In this document: in pieces, positions 27,181 through 39,779 of the stretch
How positions within the stretch are numbered: position 1 is the stretch's first letter
Layout of the letters: every line of letters begins with the position of its first letter
Notes under the pieces: generated by a model
The model's input: only the letters and a program-made list of their open reading frames with translations
The model's database searches: none
Told to the model about the DNA's origin: nothing
Assembly (NCBI RefSeq): GCF_037975245.1
Contig: NC_092577.1
Location: 1,052,001 to 1,116,000, forward strand
From: Apostichopus japonicus
Taxonomy: Eukaryota; Echinodermata; Holothuroidea; Aspidochirotida; Stichopodidae
Length of the DNA: 64,000 bases
Reading direction: 5' to 3'
Program-made: the position numbers and the translations under genes

Positions 27181-29373
27181 AGAGATGCTAGCTCTACCTT
27201 CGTCCATTTTTGAGGAAAAATCTTGCATTTTGCTTGACTCTGTCCCTATACTTGTCTTGATTCAGACGAGCTTGTTCTCCGCGGAGGGCGTCAAATGTTA
27301 CTATAGCGGGACGGATCGGATACTGTCTCTTACCAACGCTATTATAATCTAATATGAAGGTGGGAGAGAGACAAAGAGAAACAAATTAAGCAACAACCTC
27401 TTCATCTTCTTTTGACAGTGCTGTCTGTGTACTTCCGGCTTTAGAGAAAAAAATTAAAACAGTTTAGTTTTATTTCCAAGCTATGTTTTTATCTAATAAA
27501 ATTAAAATGGCTTTTGGTAAAACGAGATGTATTTTAAGCATGTACACGTGAATTCGAGTGGGACTTTACTCGGACAATATGTTTTATTTTTATTTATTTT
27601 TTTACAGAATTTCACCTCAACTTAATTGTCTGATCAAATGCATAATTTCATACTTGATATAGATTGATTTTTCAGTTCCATTATTGGCATAATTTTCAAT
27701 TTAAACGTTGATTATGAACGCCAATTCAACTAGAACGTTACACAGACATTAAAGATGTGCACGCTATGAGTTAATTTATAACTGTTCTTGTTGATAATCG
27801 TTAAAACTCTTTTTTTCTTTTAAATTTATATTGACAAGTGATTGCACAATAGCCCGACTTCTATATAAAATGGAGCAATGGATTTTTAAAACTTATTTTC
27901 ATACCCTCCACGGTGATTTTATTTGTCAAACCATCAATTGATGAAATGATAGCAAAAATAAACTTATTTATATAAAATCTTGCCAAACAAAATAATAATG
28001 AGAAAATTTCGAATTTAATTTAATCCGAAACATGTTTTTTTTACATATTATATCCATCATTTGACATCGAACCATATTTATGTAGCTTTACCTGTCCTAT
28101 CGTTAATATCCTGACTAACACACGCCGTGTCTTTTGAATAAGGGACTATACTAGAAATGATGATAATCGCTTTCTATGAAATCTAGCCTCCCTTCCAGCA
28201 TTTTCGAATCTTAGATTGAATCAAATTACCGTAAAAATGGATTAAAATCTTAAACAAAAATGTTAAAGGGAGAATTTGACTGTTTAAGTTATGGAGAATT
28301 TTACTTATAAGCTTGTTTTTTCAACTTAAAATTAACCTGCGACGATTAAGAGATAAGAAACATAACGTTTTTTTTCCTTTCTTTGATATTTAGTTCCCTA
28401 AGGAAGTAGATAATATCTCTGTAAAGTTAACACGGAAAAGCATATTAATGAGAGCGAGAGGGGAAGAGAGAGTAACACGTTACCATGTCACATTTCAGAT
28501 AATCACTGACTAGCATAATCCTTACAAATTAAGGTATTCGCCTATCCGTAACTTAATTGGCTTTCTTTTAATGCTATGATCGTTAAATATTATTTTTCAA
28601 ATGCTATCAAAGGACATAATTCGGTGTTCTGTTTCCAGTATTGCTACGTATTGTTTACTAGATGTTAAATACATCGATATCTTGTTTGTTGTAATATATA
28701 GAAGTATGAGTATTATAATTATTGTTGTTGCTGTTCATGCTTTTTTCGAGCGCAAGTGATCCCACCATGATAGAAAATGATCACAAAAATATGACTAAAT
28801 ATATGTTTTTGTGTTCATTTTCTATCATGGTGGGATCACTTGCGCTCAAAAAGCAAGTGATAAGACAATTTCCATAACGTCCACAACACATAATACAGTC
28901 ATGTTATAAAGTCATGGAAGGTTATCTAGTGACATGAATTCACTTTTACCGATTGTCATTCCGTATTGTCACAACAATCGTAAAAAGTCCATTAATGGTC
29001 ACACATATTCCGTTCAATTCAGCTCGCTAAGTAAAAGGATATTATAGAAACTAGTTAAATGTCAAATTGAACATTCTCTCGGGAATATGTGAATAATTTC
29101 AATATTCGAAACCTTCGGAACCTTCGTGAAAGTACATTTTAAGAAATTATTCAGCAATTTAAACATTCTTACCTATGAGGCCAGGTCTGATGGACTTGAT
29201 AGGTTTAGTAACAGGGTAAAATATGGTGATAAAGTGGGTACATGATTTGCTTATTTGACGTGAGGCACAGTAATTTGTTGAATTTTAATTTGAAAAGAAA
29301 GTTTATTCTAAAGTTTATTTCAAGCACTAAAGAGGATACCATTTATTGTGGTCATTTCTTGTCTCTGTTCCCT
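27181..29373. other. No recognised gene
   Basis: AT-rich sequence containing one strong hairpin (listed separately) and no supported exon. Confidence 0.5.
28739..28854. repeat. Near-perfect 116-bp hairpin (inverted repeat)
   Basis: The left arm reads gctttttt, then gagcgcaagtgatcccacca and tgatagaaaatga. The right arm is its reverse complement, with single-base differences in the T-run, at tcacaaaaat/acacaaaaac and little else. Arms are about 52 bp with a loop of about 10 nt. It could be a small foldback/MITE or a hairpin RNA precursor. Confidence 0.9.
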
Positions 29374-32300
29374 GACATGGTTATAGCCTCAATGTAATGG
29401 CCACTAGACGTAACATAGTCATGATGACATGGTTATAGTCTCAATGTTATGGCCACTAGACGTAACACAGTCATGATGACATGGTTATAGCCTCAATGAA
29501 ATGGCCACTAGACGTAACATAGTCATGATGGCATGGTTATAGTCTCAATGTAATGGCCACTAGACGTAACATAGTCATGATGACATGGTTATAGCCTAAA
29601 TGTAATGGCCACTAGACGTAACATAGTCATGATGACATGGTTATAGATCTCAATGAAATGGCCACTAGACGTAACATAGTCATGATGACATGGTTATAGT
29701 CTCAATGTTATGGCCACTAGACGTAACACAGTCATGATGACATGGTTATAGTCTCAATGAAATGGCCACTAGACGTAACATAGTCATGATGACATGGTCA
29801 TAGTCTCAATGTAATGGCCACTAGACGTAACATAGTCATGATGACATGGTTATAGTCTCAATGAAATGGCCACTAGACGTAACATAGTCATGATTACATG
29901 GTTATAGTCTCAATTTTATGGCCATTGGACGTAACATAGTGATGATGACATGGTTATATTCTCAATGAAATGGCCACGAGACGTAACATAGTCATGATGA
30001 CATGGTTATAGTCTCAATGTAATGGCCACTGGACGTAACATAGTCATGATGGCATGGTTATAGTCTCAATGTTATGGCCACCAGACGTAACATAGTCATG
30101 ATGACATGGTTATAGCCTTAATGTAATGGCCACTAGACGTAACATAGTCATGATGACATGGTTATAGTCTCGATGTAATGGCCACTAGACGTAACATAGT
30201 CTTGATGACATGGTTCTAGTCTCAATGTAATGGCCACTAGACGTAACATAGTCATGATGGAAAGGTTATAGTCTCAATGTAATGGCCACTAGACGTAACA
30301 TAGTCATGATTACATGGTTATAGCCTTAATGTAATGGCCATTGGACGTAACATAGTTATGATGACATGATTATATTCTCAATGAAATGGCCACTAGACGT
30401 AACATAGTCATGATGACATGGTTATAGTCTCAATGTAATGGCCACTAGACGTAACATAGTCATGATGACATGGTTATAGTCTCAATGTAATGGCCACTAG
30501 ACGTAACATAGTCATGGTGGCATGGTTATAGTCTCGATGTAATGGCCACTAGACGTAACATGGTCATGATTACATGGTTATAGCCTTAATGTAATGGCCA
30601 CCAGACGTAACATAGTCATGGTGGCATGGTTATAGTCTCGATGTAATGGCCACTAGACGTAACATGGTCATGATTACATGGTTATAGCCTTAATGTAATG
30701 GCCACCAGACGTAACATAGTCATGGTGGCATGGTTATAGTCTCGATGTAATGGCCACTAGACGTAACATGGTCATCATTACATGGTTATAGCCTTAATGT
30801 AATGGCCACCAGACGTAACATAGTCATGATGACATGGTTATAGTCTCAATATAATGGACACTAGACGTAACATAGTCATGATTACATGGTAATAGCCTTA
30901 ATGTAATGGCCATTGGACGTAACATAGTCATGATGACATGATTATATTCTCAATGAAATGGCCACTAGACGTAACATAGTCATGATGACATGGTTACAGT
31001 CTCAATGTAATGGCCACTAGACGTAACATAGTCATGATGGCATGGTTATAGTCTCAATGAAATGGCCACTAGACGTTACATTGTCATGATGACATGGTTA
31101 TAGTCTCAATGTAATGGCCACTAGACGTAACATAGTCATGATGGCATGGTTATAGCCTTAATGTAATGGCCACTAGACGTAACATAGTCATGATGACATG
31201 GTTATAGTCTCAATGAAATGGCCACTAGACGTAACATAGTCATGATGACATGGTTATAGTCTCAATTTCATGGCCATTGGACGTAACATAGTTATGATGG
31301 CATGATTATATTCTCAATGAAATGGCCACTAGACGTAACATAGTCATGATTACATGGTTATAGTCTCAATGTAATGGCCACTGGACGTAACATAGTCATG
31401 ATGGCATGGTTATAGTCTCAATGTAATGGCCACTGGACGTAACATAGTCATGATGACATGGTTATAGTCTCAATGTAATGGCCACTGGACGTAACATAGT
31501 CATGATTACATGGTTATAGCCTTAATGTAATGGCCATTGGACGTAACATAGTTATGATGACATGATTATTTTCTCAATGAAATGGCCACGAGACGTAACA
31601 TAGTCATGATGACATGGTTATAGTCTCAATGTAATGGCCACTGGACGTAACATAGTCATGATGGCATGGTTATAGTCTCAATGTAATGGCCACTAGAAGT
31701 AACATAGTCATGATTACATGGTTATAGTCTCAATTTTATGGCCATTGGACGTAACATAGTTATGATGACATGATTATTTTCTCAATGAAATGGCCACTAG
31801 ACGTAACATAGTCATGATGACATGGTTATAGTCTCAATGTAATGGCCACTAGACGTAACATAGTCATGATGGCATGGTTATAGTCTCAATGTAATGGCCA
31901 CTGGACGTAACATAGTCATGATTACATGGTTATAGCCTTAATGTAATGGCCAGTAGACGTAACATAGTCATGATGGCATGGTTATAGTCTCGATGTAATG
32001 GCCACTAGACGTAACATAGTCATGATTACATGGTTATAGTCTCAATTTTATGGCCATTGGACGTAACATAGTTATGATGACATGATTATATTCTCAATGA
32101 AATGGCCACTAGACGTAACATAGTCATGATGACATGGTTATAGTCTCAATGTAATGGCCACTGGACGTAACATAGTCCTGATGGCATGGTTATAGTCTCA
32201 ATGTTATGGCCACCATACGTAACATAGTCATGATTACATGGTTATAGTCTCAATGTAATGGCCACTGGACGTAACATAGTCATGATTACATGGTTATAGC

Positions 32301-32903
32301 CTTAATGTAATGGCCACTAGACGTAACATAGTCATGATGTCATGGTTATATTCTCAATGTAATGGCCATTAGACGTAACATAGTCTTGATGACATGGTTA
32401 TAGTCTCAATGTTATGGCCACTAGACGTAACATAGTCATGATGGCATGGTTATAGTCTCAATGTAATGGCCACTAGACGTAACATAGTCATGATGACATG
32501 GTTATAGTCTCAATGTAATGGCCACTAGACGTAACATAGTCATGATTACATGGTTATAGCCTTAATGTAATGGCCATTGGACGTAACATAGTTATGATGA
32601 CATGATTATATTCTCAATGAAATGGCCACTAGACGTAACATAGTCATGATGACATGGTTATAGTCTCAATGTAATGGCCACTAGACGTAACATAGCCATG
32701 ATTACATGGTTATAGCCTTAATGTAATGGCCACTAGACGTAACATAGTCATGATGACATGGTTATAGTCTCGATGTAATGGCCACTAGACGTAACACAGT
32801 CATGATGACATGGTTATAGTCTCAATGTAATGGCCACTAGACGTAACATAGTCATGATGGCATGGTTATAGTCTCGATGTAATGGCCACTAGACGTAACA
32901 TAG
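29374..32903. repeat. 52-bp minisatellite, main array (~68 copies)
   Basis: The unit is catgatgacatggttatagt, ctcaatgtaatggccactag, acgtaacatagt. Copies differ at a few diagnostic positions (gacatgg/ggcatgg/ttacatgg, gtctcaa/gccttaa, actagac/attggac). No long frame is open. The array continues after each of three inserted elements at 33463, 39259 and 40016. Confidence 0.97.
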
Positions 32904-33462
32904 TGTAACGCTAACTCAGTCTAAGATTCTGGGGCGTCCAAAATATTCCCTGCTGAGGACTGGTGGTAGTATGGAGACAAATGCGGCTTGGATAGTTGTA
33001 TGTTAGTAAACGACGAGCCTTAAATCTCGCTATTACATGCAAAAGATATAACACATAGATAAACGAGTAAAGAACAAGCGCTGTGTAGATTTCGCAATCT
33101 ATTACTGTAACCAGCCACGGTACAAACAATACATCGGCACGAAGCCCTCAAAAATAGGTAGAAAGCATGCACTTAACGATAATGGTCACAAACGAGGTCT
33201 CAATACCGAAGTAGAGTCCTATAACGATACGTACAAAAGTGTATAAAAGACGAATACAAGACAGATACAAGTACGACCACAATGGTCGGAGCCAGGGCTA
33301 CTACCGAACCGAACGATTCAGATCGGGAGCGAAGACTGGTCACAAGTCGTGAGGTCTGCTTCAGCTGAGCTGGTGAGCGGACATCACGTGACCTGTAATT
33401 ATTACGTAATGTAGCCTACGACAAATAGAGGGCGACATATATGATGACCAACGGCATCACAC
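32904..33462. mobile_element. Insertion in the 52-bp array, candidate solo LTR
   Basis: The array breaks after acgtaacatag and resumes at tagtcatgatg, so TAG is duplicated (32901-32903 and 33463-33465). The 559-bp insert starts TGTAACGC and ends GCATCACAC, giving TG...CA-type termini with an imperfect 9-bp inverted end (gtgtaacgc/gtgtgatgc). It holds a TATA-like gtataaaaga near 33240. This fits a solo LTR. A 3-bp duplication is shorter than the usual 4-6 bp, so a small DNA transposon with TAG duplication is the alternative. Confidence 0.5.
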
Positions 33463-33715
33463 TAGTCATGATGACATGGTTATAGCCTTAATGTAATGGC
33501 CACTAGACGTAACATAGTCATGATGACATGGTTATAGCCTTAATGAAATGGCCACTAGACGTAACATAGTCATGATTACATGGTTATAGCCTTAATGTAA
33601 TGGCCATTGGACGTAACATAGTTATGATGACATGGTTATAGCCTTAATGTAATGGCCATTGGACGTAACATAGTTATGATGACATGATTATAGTCTCAAT
33701 GAAATGGCCACTAGA
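33463..33715. repeat. 52-bp minisatellite, second block (~5 copies)
   Basis: Continuation of the same 52-bp array between the candidate solo LTR and the 5.5-kb insertion. Confidence 0.95.
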
Positions 33716-36511
33716 TAGGACCGATAGACATTGTTGTTTGGAGAAACCTAGCAGAATTCCGACAGCTGACCGACAGCGTACCGCCGTAGAAAATTTCCCA
33801 CAAATAGTATGTTATGAAAGTCATTCAGCAATATACACAAGCTCACATACACATTGACCATCGGGTCTGTCCAAAATCTTACGTCTCTATATGAAAGTTT
33901 AGTTAAAGATGAGTTTCTATTAAACTATTTTACCTGTGCTTTCTGTATATATTTGTTCCTGTGGGGAGAAAAATTAAGAATACTTGGATTTTGTGTACAT
34001 AGTATAGGCCAGGTTTAGGTGCGGCTGCATAGGCTAATACGTAATTAGGCAACCGCTGGTGGTCCGCTAACGGACCGATAGATATTACAGCGGAATGCCG
34101 ACAGCAGTACCGCCGGAGGAAATATTGTATAGCTTTTGTGCCGACTTGGCGGGAAGTTTCCACACCACACTGGCACAAACAGAATAATATTTTCCTAAAA
34201 CCTATATTCTCCAATAACTATATATAAGGTAACTAAAGATTGAGCTAACTCAAAGTAGTTAAATTTTGCATACCATCCAATGTAATATATATTATCATAC
34301 ACTACATAATATTTGAAGGGAAAACCAAAAGAATTACTGATCGAACGAGTCTGACGGATACCGCATGAAGAAATGTTGGCAAGCATTTGGGCAAAATGGG
34401 CGGGTAATACCCTTAACCACAGGAACACTTACAGAATAATATTTTCAACAAATTCGAATTCTGAAATAAATATTGAGCAATAACGTTATAAGCGATATCC
34501 AAATACTTTAATAAATTTCAACTATCCAAAGAAGTATTTATTATTCAACAATTTAGCGTAGTTGAGAGAAAACAGTTCAGAAAACATTTTTCACTGATCG
34601 AACGAATCTATAGTATACCTGGCATCCAATCGTTAAACCGCAATGCTCAGTGTCCTCAAATATAGCAGCTTGTTTGAAAAGCGGTCGCTTTCGTAGTGCG
34701 TTACAACTCTTTCGATGTCGGATATCCTGATGTATTCTTTTGAAAGTACTTGCAGTCTGCAGATACAAATTTGCTTAAGAGGTATGTACCTGTGTTTTCT
34801 TACTGAGGGTTTACAGTTGTACATAATTGATTTCGCAAGTATTTGAAGTGACTATTTTTTAAAATAAACTTAGACGTAATCTAGCGTTAGGCTAGAATGT
34901 ATCGCTTAATGAGAAGCCTTTCGCGGTGTATAAATTACACCTAGCCTACATTTGTAGGTGTTAATTGTGTTAGGCTGAGCAATAACGATCACACATAAAG
35001 GTAAACTAATGACCGTTGTTTGTATAATAGCTAGGTTATGCAATGTTATGCCGAAAATTTTGTTTGCTCACTGTATTAGAAGAAAAATGTTATCTGCAGA
35101 AGGTTAACACTGTAAATATTACTAGATGACTATGGATGGCTTCCCCCTAATTTTAAATATCATATTCTGAAATATATATTACTATACTAGGGCCTAGTTA
35201 CTAAGTAGTAGTAGTACACTAGTACTACTAGGCTAGGCCTAGTTTTGAATAATTTGGTATGTTACAGTATTGAAAAATCATGGTCATCCATAACTTTTAA
35301 GAAATAATGTACTGTTTTATTTGTTTATAGCTAGGTCCCTGGGCCTAGTTAAGAAGGTAAAGACTCAATGTTAAAACCTTATTAATAATAATAATATAAG
35401 TAGACCTATGGTTGTTTTCAAATATCAGGAATGGGTTGGTGGTTAAATCTCTTTGGATTTCATGTTTAGTGCTTAGGCTTCAAAGTTTATGTAACAAATT
35501 AAGCATTTTGGAGAACATAGATCATCGTCATTATAGTTTATGAGTACTCCTGTGGAGTATAGTGATACCAACCAACACGATAATGAAAAATATTTCATAT
35601 CTAGCCTCTAGGCTTCTAAAAAAATTGTGGCTGCCTTATCTCTTTTTGTTGCTTTTTGTCTTGGCTACTGTCAATTTGAAATATTTGCATTGGGTCTATT
35701 CCATGTGCTCAGTTTCTGGTGAATCATTCTGCGCATGATTTCCAAGAAAATAACTGCCTACATTGAAGTGATCCTCAGTTAAAGTAAAGTTTATTTGCCC
35801 AATAGCTGAACTGCCTCTATGCTATGTCTGTATTGCATGCCACTATTTAACTCTATGGAAAGTTACTTTAAAGGGTTAAAAGTTTACAGTGTTGCGGGGA
35901 GAACTGTTTAAATTCCTTGGCAATAAATCATTGAAAGCATAGTTAGTGGAGGTAGTTTAGGTTCAATTTGCCCCTCTATTGTATTCCCAGGTGAATTAAA
36001 TGGCAATGAAAGTATATACAACTTTGGGCAAGCAGGAGGGTAATTACCAGTCGTTATTATGTTTAAAAATCTCTGCAGACAAAGTAACAAATAAAATGAT
36101 ATGTCTGTATTTGATGATGTAAATTTGACCTTATATAGGGACACTGTAGGGAGTTCTCCAAAAAAAAAACATTTTAATTGAAGGGGTGATGCCCATTGTA
36201 AGTAATGGATACAGAATGAAGAGCTCTAGGTTGTTGTTTTTGGTTCTTTTTTTGCAGTAGATTTACAGAAAAAAAAAAGACTTATGTGAAATCCCTGGGC
36301 GAACTAAACAAGGAAAATACAAAATGAGGTGAATACAAAATCGCTATTTTACAAGAAACATGCAATATTGATAACAACTTTGAGCTGCATGATGACACAG
36401 TTGAAGTTAATAGTGAAAGGATTCTAAGTATATAAAGGAGCGACAGATAGCCATTCCTCTCCTGCACAATATGTTATTGTGAACTTATTTACTGTTAACT
36501 TTAATTTGCAG

Positions 36512-38300
36512 TATGGAAACACCAAAGTATGCTGTTGTTGTTGTTGTTTTTTGAGGAAGATGGGGTCAGCAGATTTAATCACAATTTTTCAATTTTTCCA
36601 GATCAGGATTTTCAGGAACTAAGTTAGAAGCCAGCGCATTACTATTCCTGTGGGATCTTTGGAGGAATTTAATAACCTGGATGACTCTATTGAAACAAAC
36701 AAGGCTTTGGAAAGATATTTGGTAAGTCAGTTTAAAAGTGTAAGGAAAGTAATCAGAAAACAGTTTTCCAGAGTGTAATGTTAGTTTATCATTATAAATT
36801 TGAAGCCAAGTCAGGTTTTATTGTGTCGGTGGTCTGTGCAAAATAAAAATATTTCCTGAGGGGCTAATTTCCTTTTCCTGGGAGACAATTAAAACTCTAA
36901 TGATATGAAAGCATTTAGGTAACAAGAGTTTGGCCAGAAATGATTTTACCTTGCGGTGCATTCTACAAAAGTGGGCTGTTAAATCAATCTTGCTTTTGAC
37001 TGGACCCAGAAAGGAACATTGCAGCACTGCATTGCTAGTTCCTCTTAAAATATTGATAAGAAATTAGCAAAAGATGCCAAAGTGTGGGATGAAATAGAAT
37101 TACTTGAATATTTCTGTTTGTATAATAATTATTGTAATGGTTTCTGATAAACTTTTCTTTCTTTTTGTTGTTTCAAGATGAAATGACTATCAATTCTTGG
37201 TGGCAACACGTTGAAGGAGTGCGTTAAAAGAATCCTGAGTGATGTATTGGCAAATGCAGTTGCTACCCACTGAACTGGACATATGTACCACTGGGAAAAC
37301 AGCCTTTGCGAAGCTACATGTATGAAATACATAATTGAAAGTGAGTTTATATGTGTCATTTTTGTTTTCAGCAGCAGTGAAGAGAATCTTGAGTTGTGGG
37401 GAGGGGGTTGTGCATTTGACTCATGGATCGGCCAACTTTTCAATGCAACATCCCATCAACGAGAATTCTTGCTTTAATTTACATTGAATTCTGGTCATTT
37501 AAAAAATTTACCACAAATATATGTTGATGTAAGATGTGTTGTTTCAGATGCAGTTGTAAAGCAGCATTCAGCATTGATTTTAAAGTTTATTCACCATATG
37601 ACTTTATTGACCAGTTCATTGTCACTTTCTATCATCCAATTTCCCAATTGATGGGACCTGGATTTGCAACAGTAATGCATGTGTTCAGTATAAAATGAAA
37701 GAAGGTGACTGTCAAAGGCAAAGGAAATATTTCGTATATCACGGAAAAAATGGTAAATGTGTGAAAATGTGAATAATGTAGTTTAACCAATTGTGATCAT
37801 AATATGGGACCCCAGCCGATACTCATAGCTAGTGTTACAGTTGGCACAGTAATTATCAGAAAGCTGTGACACGTTGAACTAAGAGTCAGACAGGTGAAAA
37901 TTTGCAGTAATTTTAAAAAATTTTAAATTTAATCTTTTTAATGTTTTAAATTTTAAAATTTTAAATTATTATTATTTTTTTAAATTTGCAATTAGAAAAA
38001 ACTTGCCACGTGCCACCTGTAACACATGTTACTGTGTTATGAGCACAGTACAGTAGTAACTGATGCACGGTTGTGGAACATGAACAGTAGTAACTGTTCA
38101 AGCTATGAGTATCGAGTAACCAATTATTGGCTTCATTTTATTGCTTGTGTAGAATGCAATCTTTTATTTAATGTTTTGTGTAATGTGTTTCGTATTAACA
38201 GAAGCTGTACGGAGGAACTGCACAATCGACTTCATCTGATATTCAGGCGGCGGTGGTGAGATTTCTGAAGGGTGCATCTGGTCGTGAGGGAGGGCGATAA
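36512..38300 (+). pseudogene. DUF4806-domain protein gene, degraded
   Basis: Pieces of one gene lie in order. From 36513, METPKYAVVVVVF then, after a frameshift in a T-run, FFEEDGVSRF matches the usual N-terminus. The segment ending at 36721 reads RITIPVGSLEEFNNLDDSIE with a gtaagt donor. 37178-37340 reads ILGGNTLKECVKRIL, then TGA, then in another frame GKTAFAKLHV, with a gtgagt donor. A possible exon starts at 37548 (DAVVKQ). The last exon 38202-38300 reads SSDIQAAVVRFLKGASGREG, GR, stop. Family knowledge: the DUF4806 domain (LEEF...GG.TLKECVRRIL...) with a C-terminal IxAAVxxWL..A.GREGGR tail is common in multicopy, transposon-linked genes of marine invertebrates; its biochemical role is unknown. 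In-frame TGA codons and two frameshifts show it is inactive. AATAAA at 38400 may be its poly(A) signal. Confidence 0.72.
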
Positions 38301-38749
38301 TCTCGGACTACACCACAAACAGTTGACGAGTGAATTTCTTTAGTGCTGTTGGAATATTTAACGCTGGAACTCATTTTCTCGCTTTGTAATTTATAGGCGT
38401 AATAAAAAGGTAGCAACTAATTTCACTGTGTTAGTCATTATTTCTTCATATGTAACCGCATGTGTAATTCAGTAAAATCTGCAGGTAGACCAATAGCTCT
38501 GTTCTAGTAGTACACCCCAAACAAGCTGGCACTCTTGCTGGCTTTCCCTTGACAATGTGTTGGGACAAAACCAGATATTTGACGGACAGTTTCCTGCCGG
38601 AACACAGATATTTGGTTAGCAATTCATGTGAAGATCACTGCCTAGTGGGTTGCTGGCGGAATAACAGATTTGGGCTAGCAGGTCGCCAGAACACTGGATA
38701 TTAGCTAGCGGATAGCCAGTGGCTCTCTCTGACAGAAATTCAGCGGAAC

Positions 38750-39200
38750 ACTGGCGGTACTCCGGTGGTAAGCTTGCGTTTCTCCGGCAGTCTGCTGGTA
38801 GTACACCGGCGGTACACTGGCGTTTCTTCGGCGGTCTGCTGGTGGAACACTGGCGGTACACCAGCGGTACGCTGGCGTTTATTCGGCGGTACGCTGGCGT
38901 TTCTTTGGCGGTCTACTGGTGGAACACCGGCGGTACGCTGGAGTTTCTTCGGCGGTCTGCCGGTGGAACACTGGCTGTACACCGGCGGAACGCCGGCGTT
39001 TCTTTGGCGGTTTACTGGTGGAACACTGGCGGTACACCGGCGGTACGCTGGTGTTTCTTCGGCGGTCTGCTTGTGGAACACTGGCGGTACACCGGTGGTA
39101 CGCTGGCGTTTCTCCGGCGGTCTTCTGGCGTAGTCGCCGGCGGACCGCCGGATTAAAGCCGGCCAAATCTCTGGCGTTCCGCCGGCTTTCCCCGCCGGTG
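38750..39200. repeat. GC-rich nested repeat: 11-bp motif organised in ~55-bp units
   Basis: Consecutive 11-mers tggcggtacac, cggcggtacgc, tggcgtttctt, cggcggtctgc and tggtggaacac form a 55-bp unit, repeated about seven times with variants. Both strands are open in several frames because the unit lacks stops, so the long overlapping ORFs are artefacts. GC content contrasts sharply with the AT-rich surroundings. Confidence 0.9.
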
Positions 39201-39258
39201 GACCGCCAGTGGTGCAGCTGGCGGGCCGCCGGTGGACCGCTAGCATGATGTTATCTGG

Positions 39259-39779
39259 GGCCACTAGACGTAACATAGTCATGATGAAATGGTTATAGTC
39301 TCAATGTAATGGCCACTAGACGTAACACAGTCATGATGACATGGTTATAGTCTCAATGTAATGGCCACTAGACGTAACATAGTCATGATGACATGGTTAT
39401 AGCCTCAATGTAATGGCCACTAGACGTAACATAGTCATGATGACATGGTTATAGTCTCAATGTAATGGCCACTAGACGTAACAAAGTCATGATGACATGG
39501 CGAAGTCTCAATGTAATGGCCACTGGACGTAACATAGTCATGATTACATGGTTATAGTCTCAATGTTATGGCCACTGGACGTAACATAGTCATGATTAAA
39601 TGGTTTTAGTCTCAAGGTAATGGCCGATAGGTGTAACATATATAGTCATGATTACATGGTTATAGTCTCGATGTAATGGCCACCAGATGTAACATAGTCA
39701 TGATGACATGGTAATAGTCTCGATGTAATGGCCACCAGATGTAACATAGTCATGATGACATGGTTATAGTCTCGATGTT
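39259..39779. repeat. 52-bp minisatellite, third block (~10 copies)
   Basis: The array resumes right after the 5.5-kb insertion with ggccactagacgtaacatag and continues to the SINE. Copies near 39600 are more diverged (gataggtgtaacatatatag). Confidence 0.95.

Larger units (their letters stand above)
33716..39258 (+). mobile_element. 5.54-kb transposon-like insertion carrying a DUF4806-type gene
   Basis: The 52-bp array is broken by a non-satellite block flanked by the 10-bp direct duplication ggccactaga (33706-33715 and 39259-39268). The block begins TAGGACCGATAGACA and ends CATGATGTTATCTGG. Its right end holds a GC-rich nested repeat (38750-39200). Inverted remnants of that repeat lie near the left end: cagcgtaccgccg at 33774-33786 is the exact inverse of cggcggtacgctg in the right array, with a variant near 34110. 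The left 0.9 kb holds degenerate direct repeats (acagaataatattttc at 34179 and 34431). Inside is a broken DUF4806-type gene. A 9-10-bp duplication and subrepeated inverted ends suggest a foldback- or Mutator-like DNA transposon. No transposase was found, so the copy would be non-autonomous. Confidence 0.65.

Noticed and set aside
29374-32903. CRISPR-like array of direct repeats
   Set aside because: The 52-bp units are contiguous with no unique spacers, and the window is eukaryotic.
38719-39282. Several overlapping 95-180-codon frames on both strands, Gly/Trp/Arg or Pro/Thr rich
   Set aside because: All come from the 55-bp GC-rich repeat, which has no stop codons on either strand. No start context, splice site or composition favours one frame.
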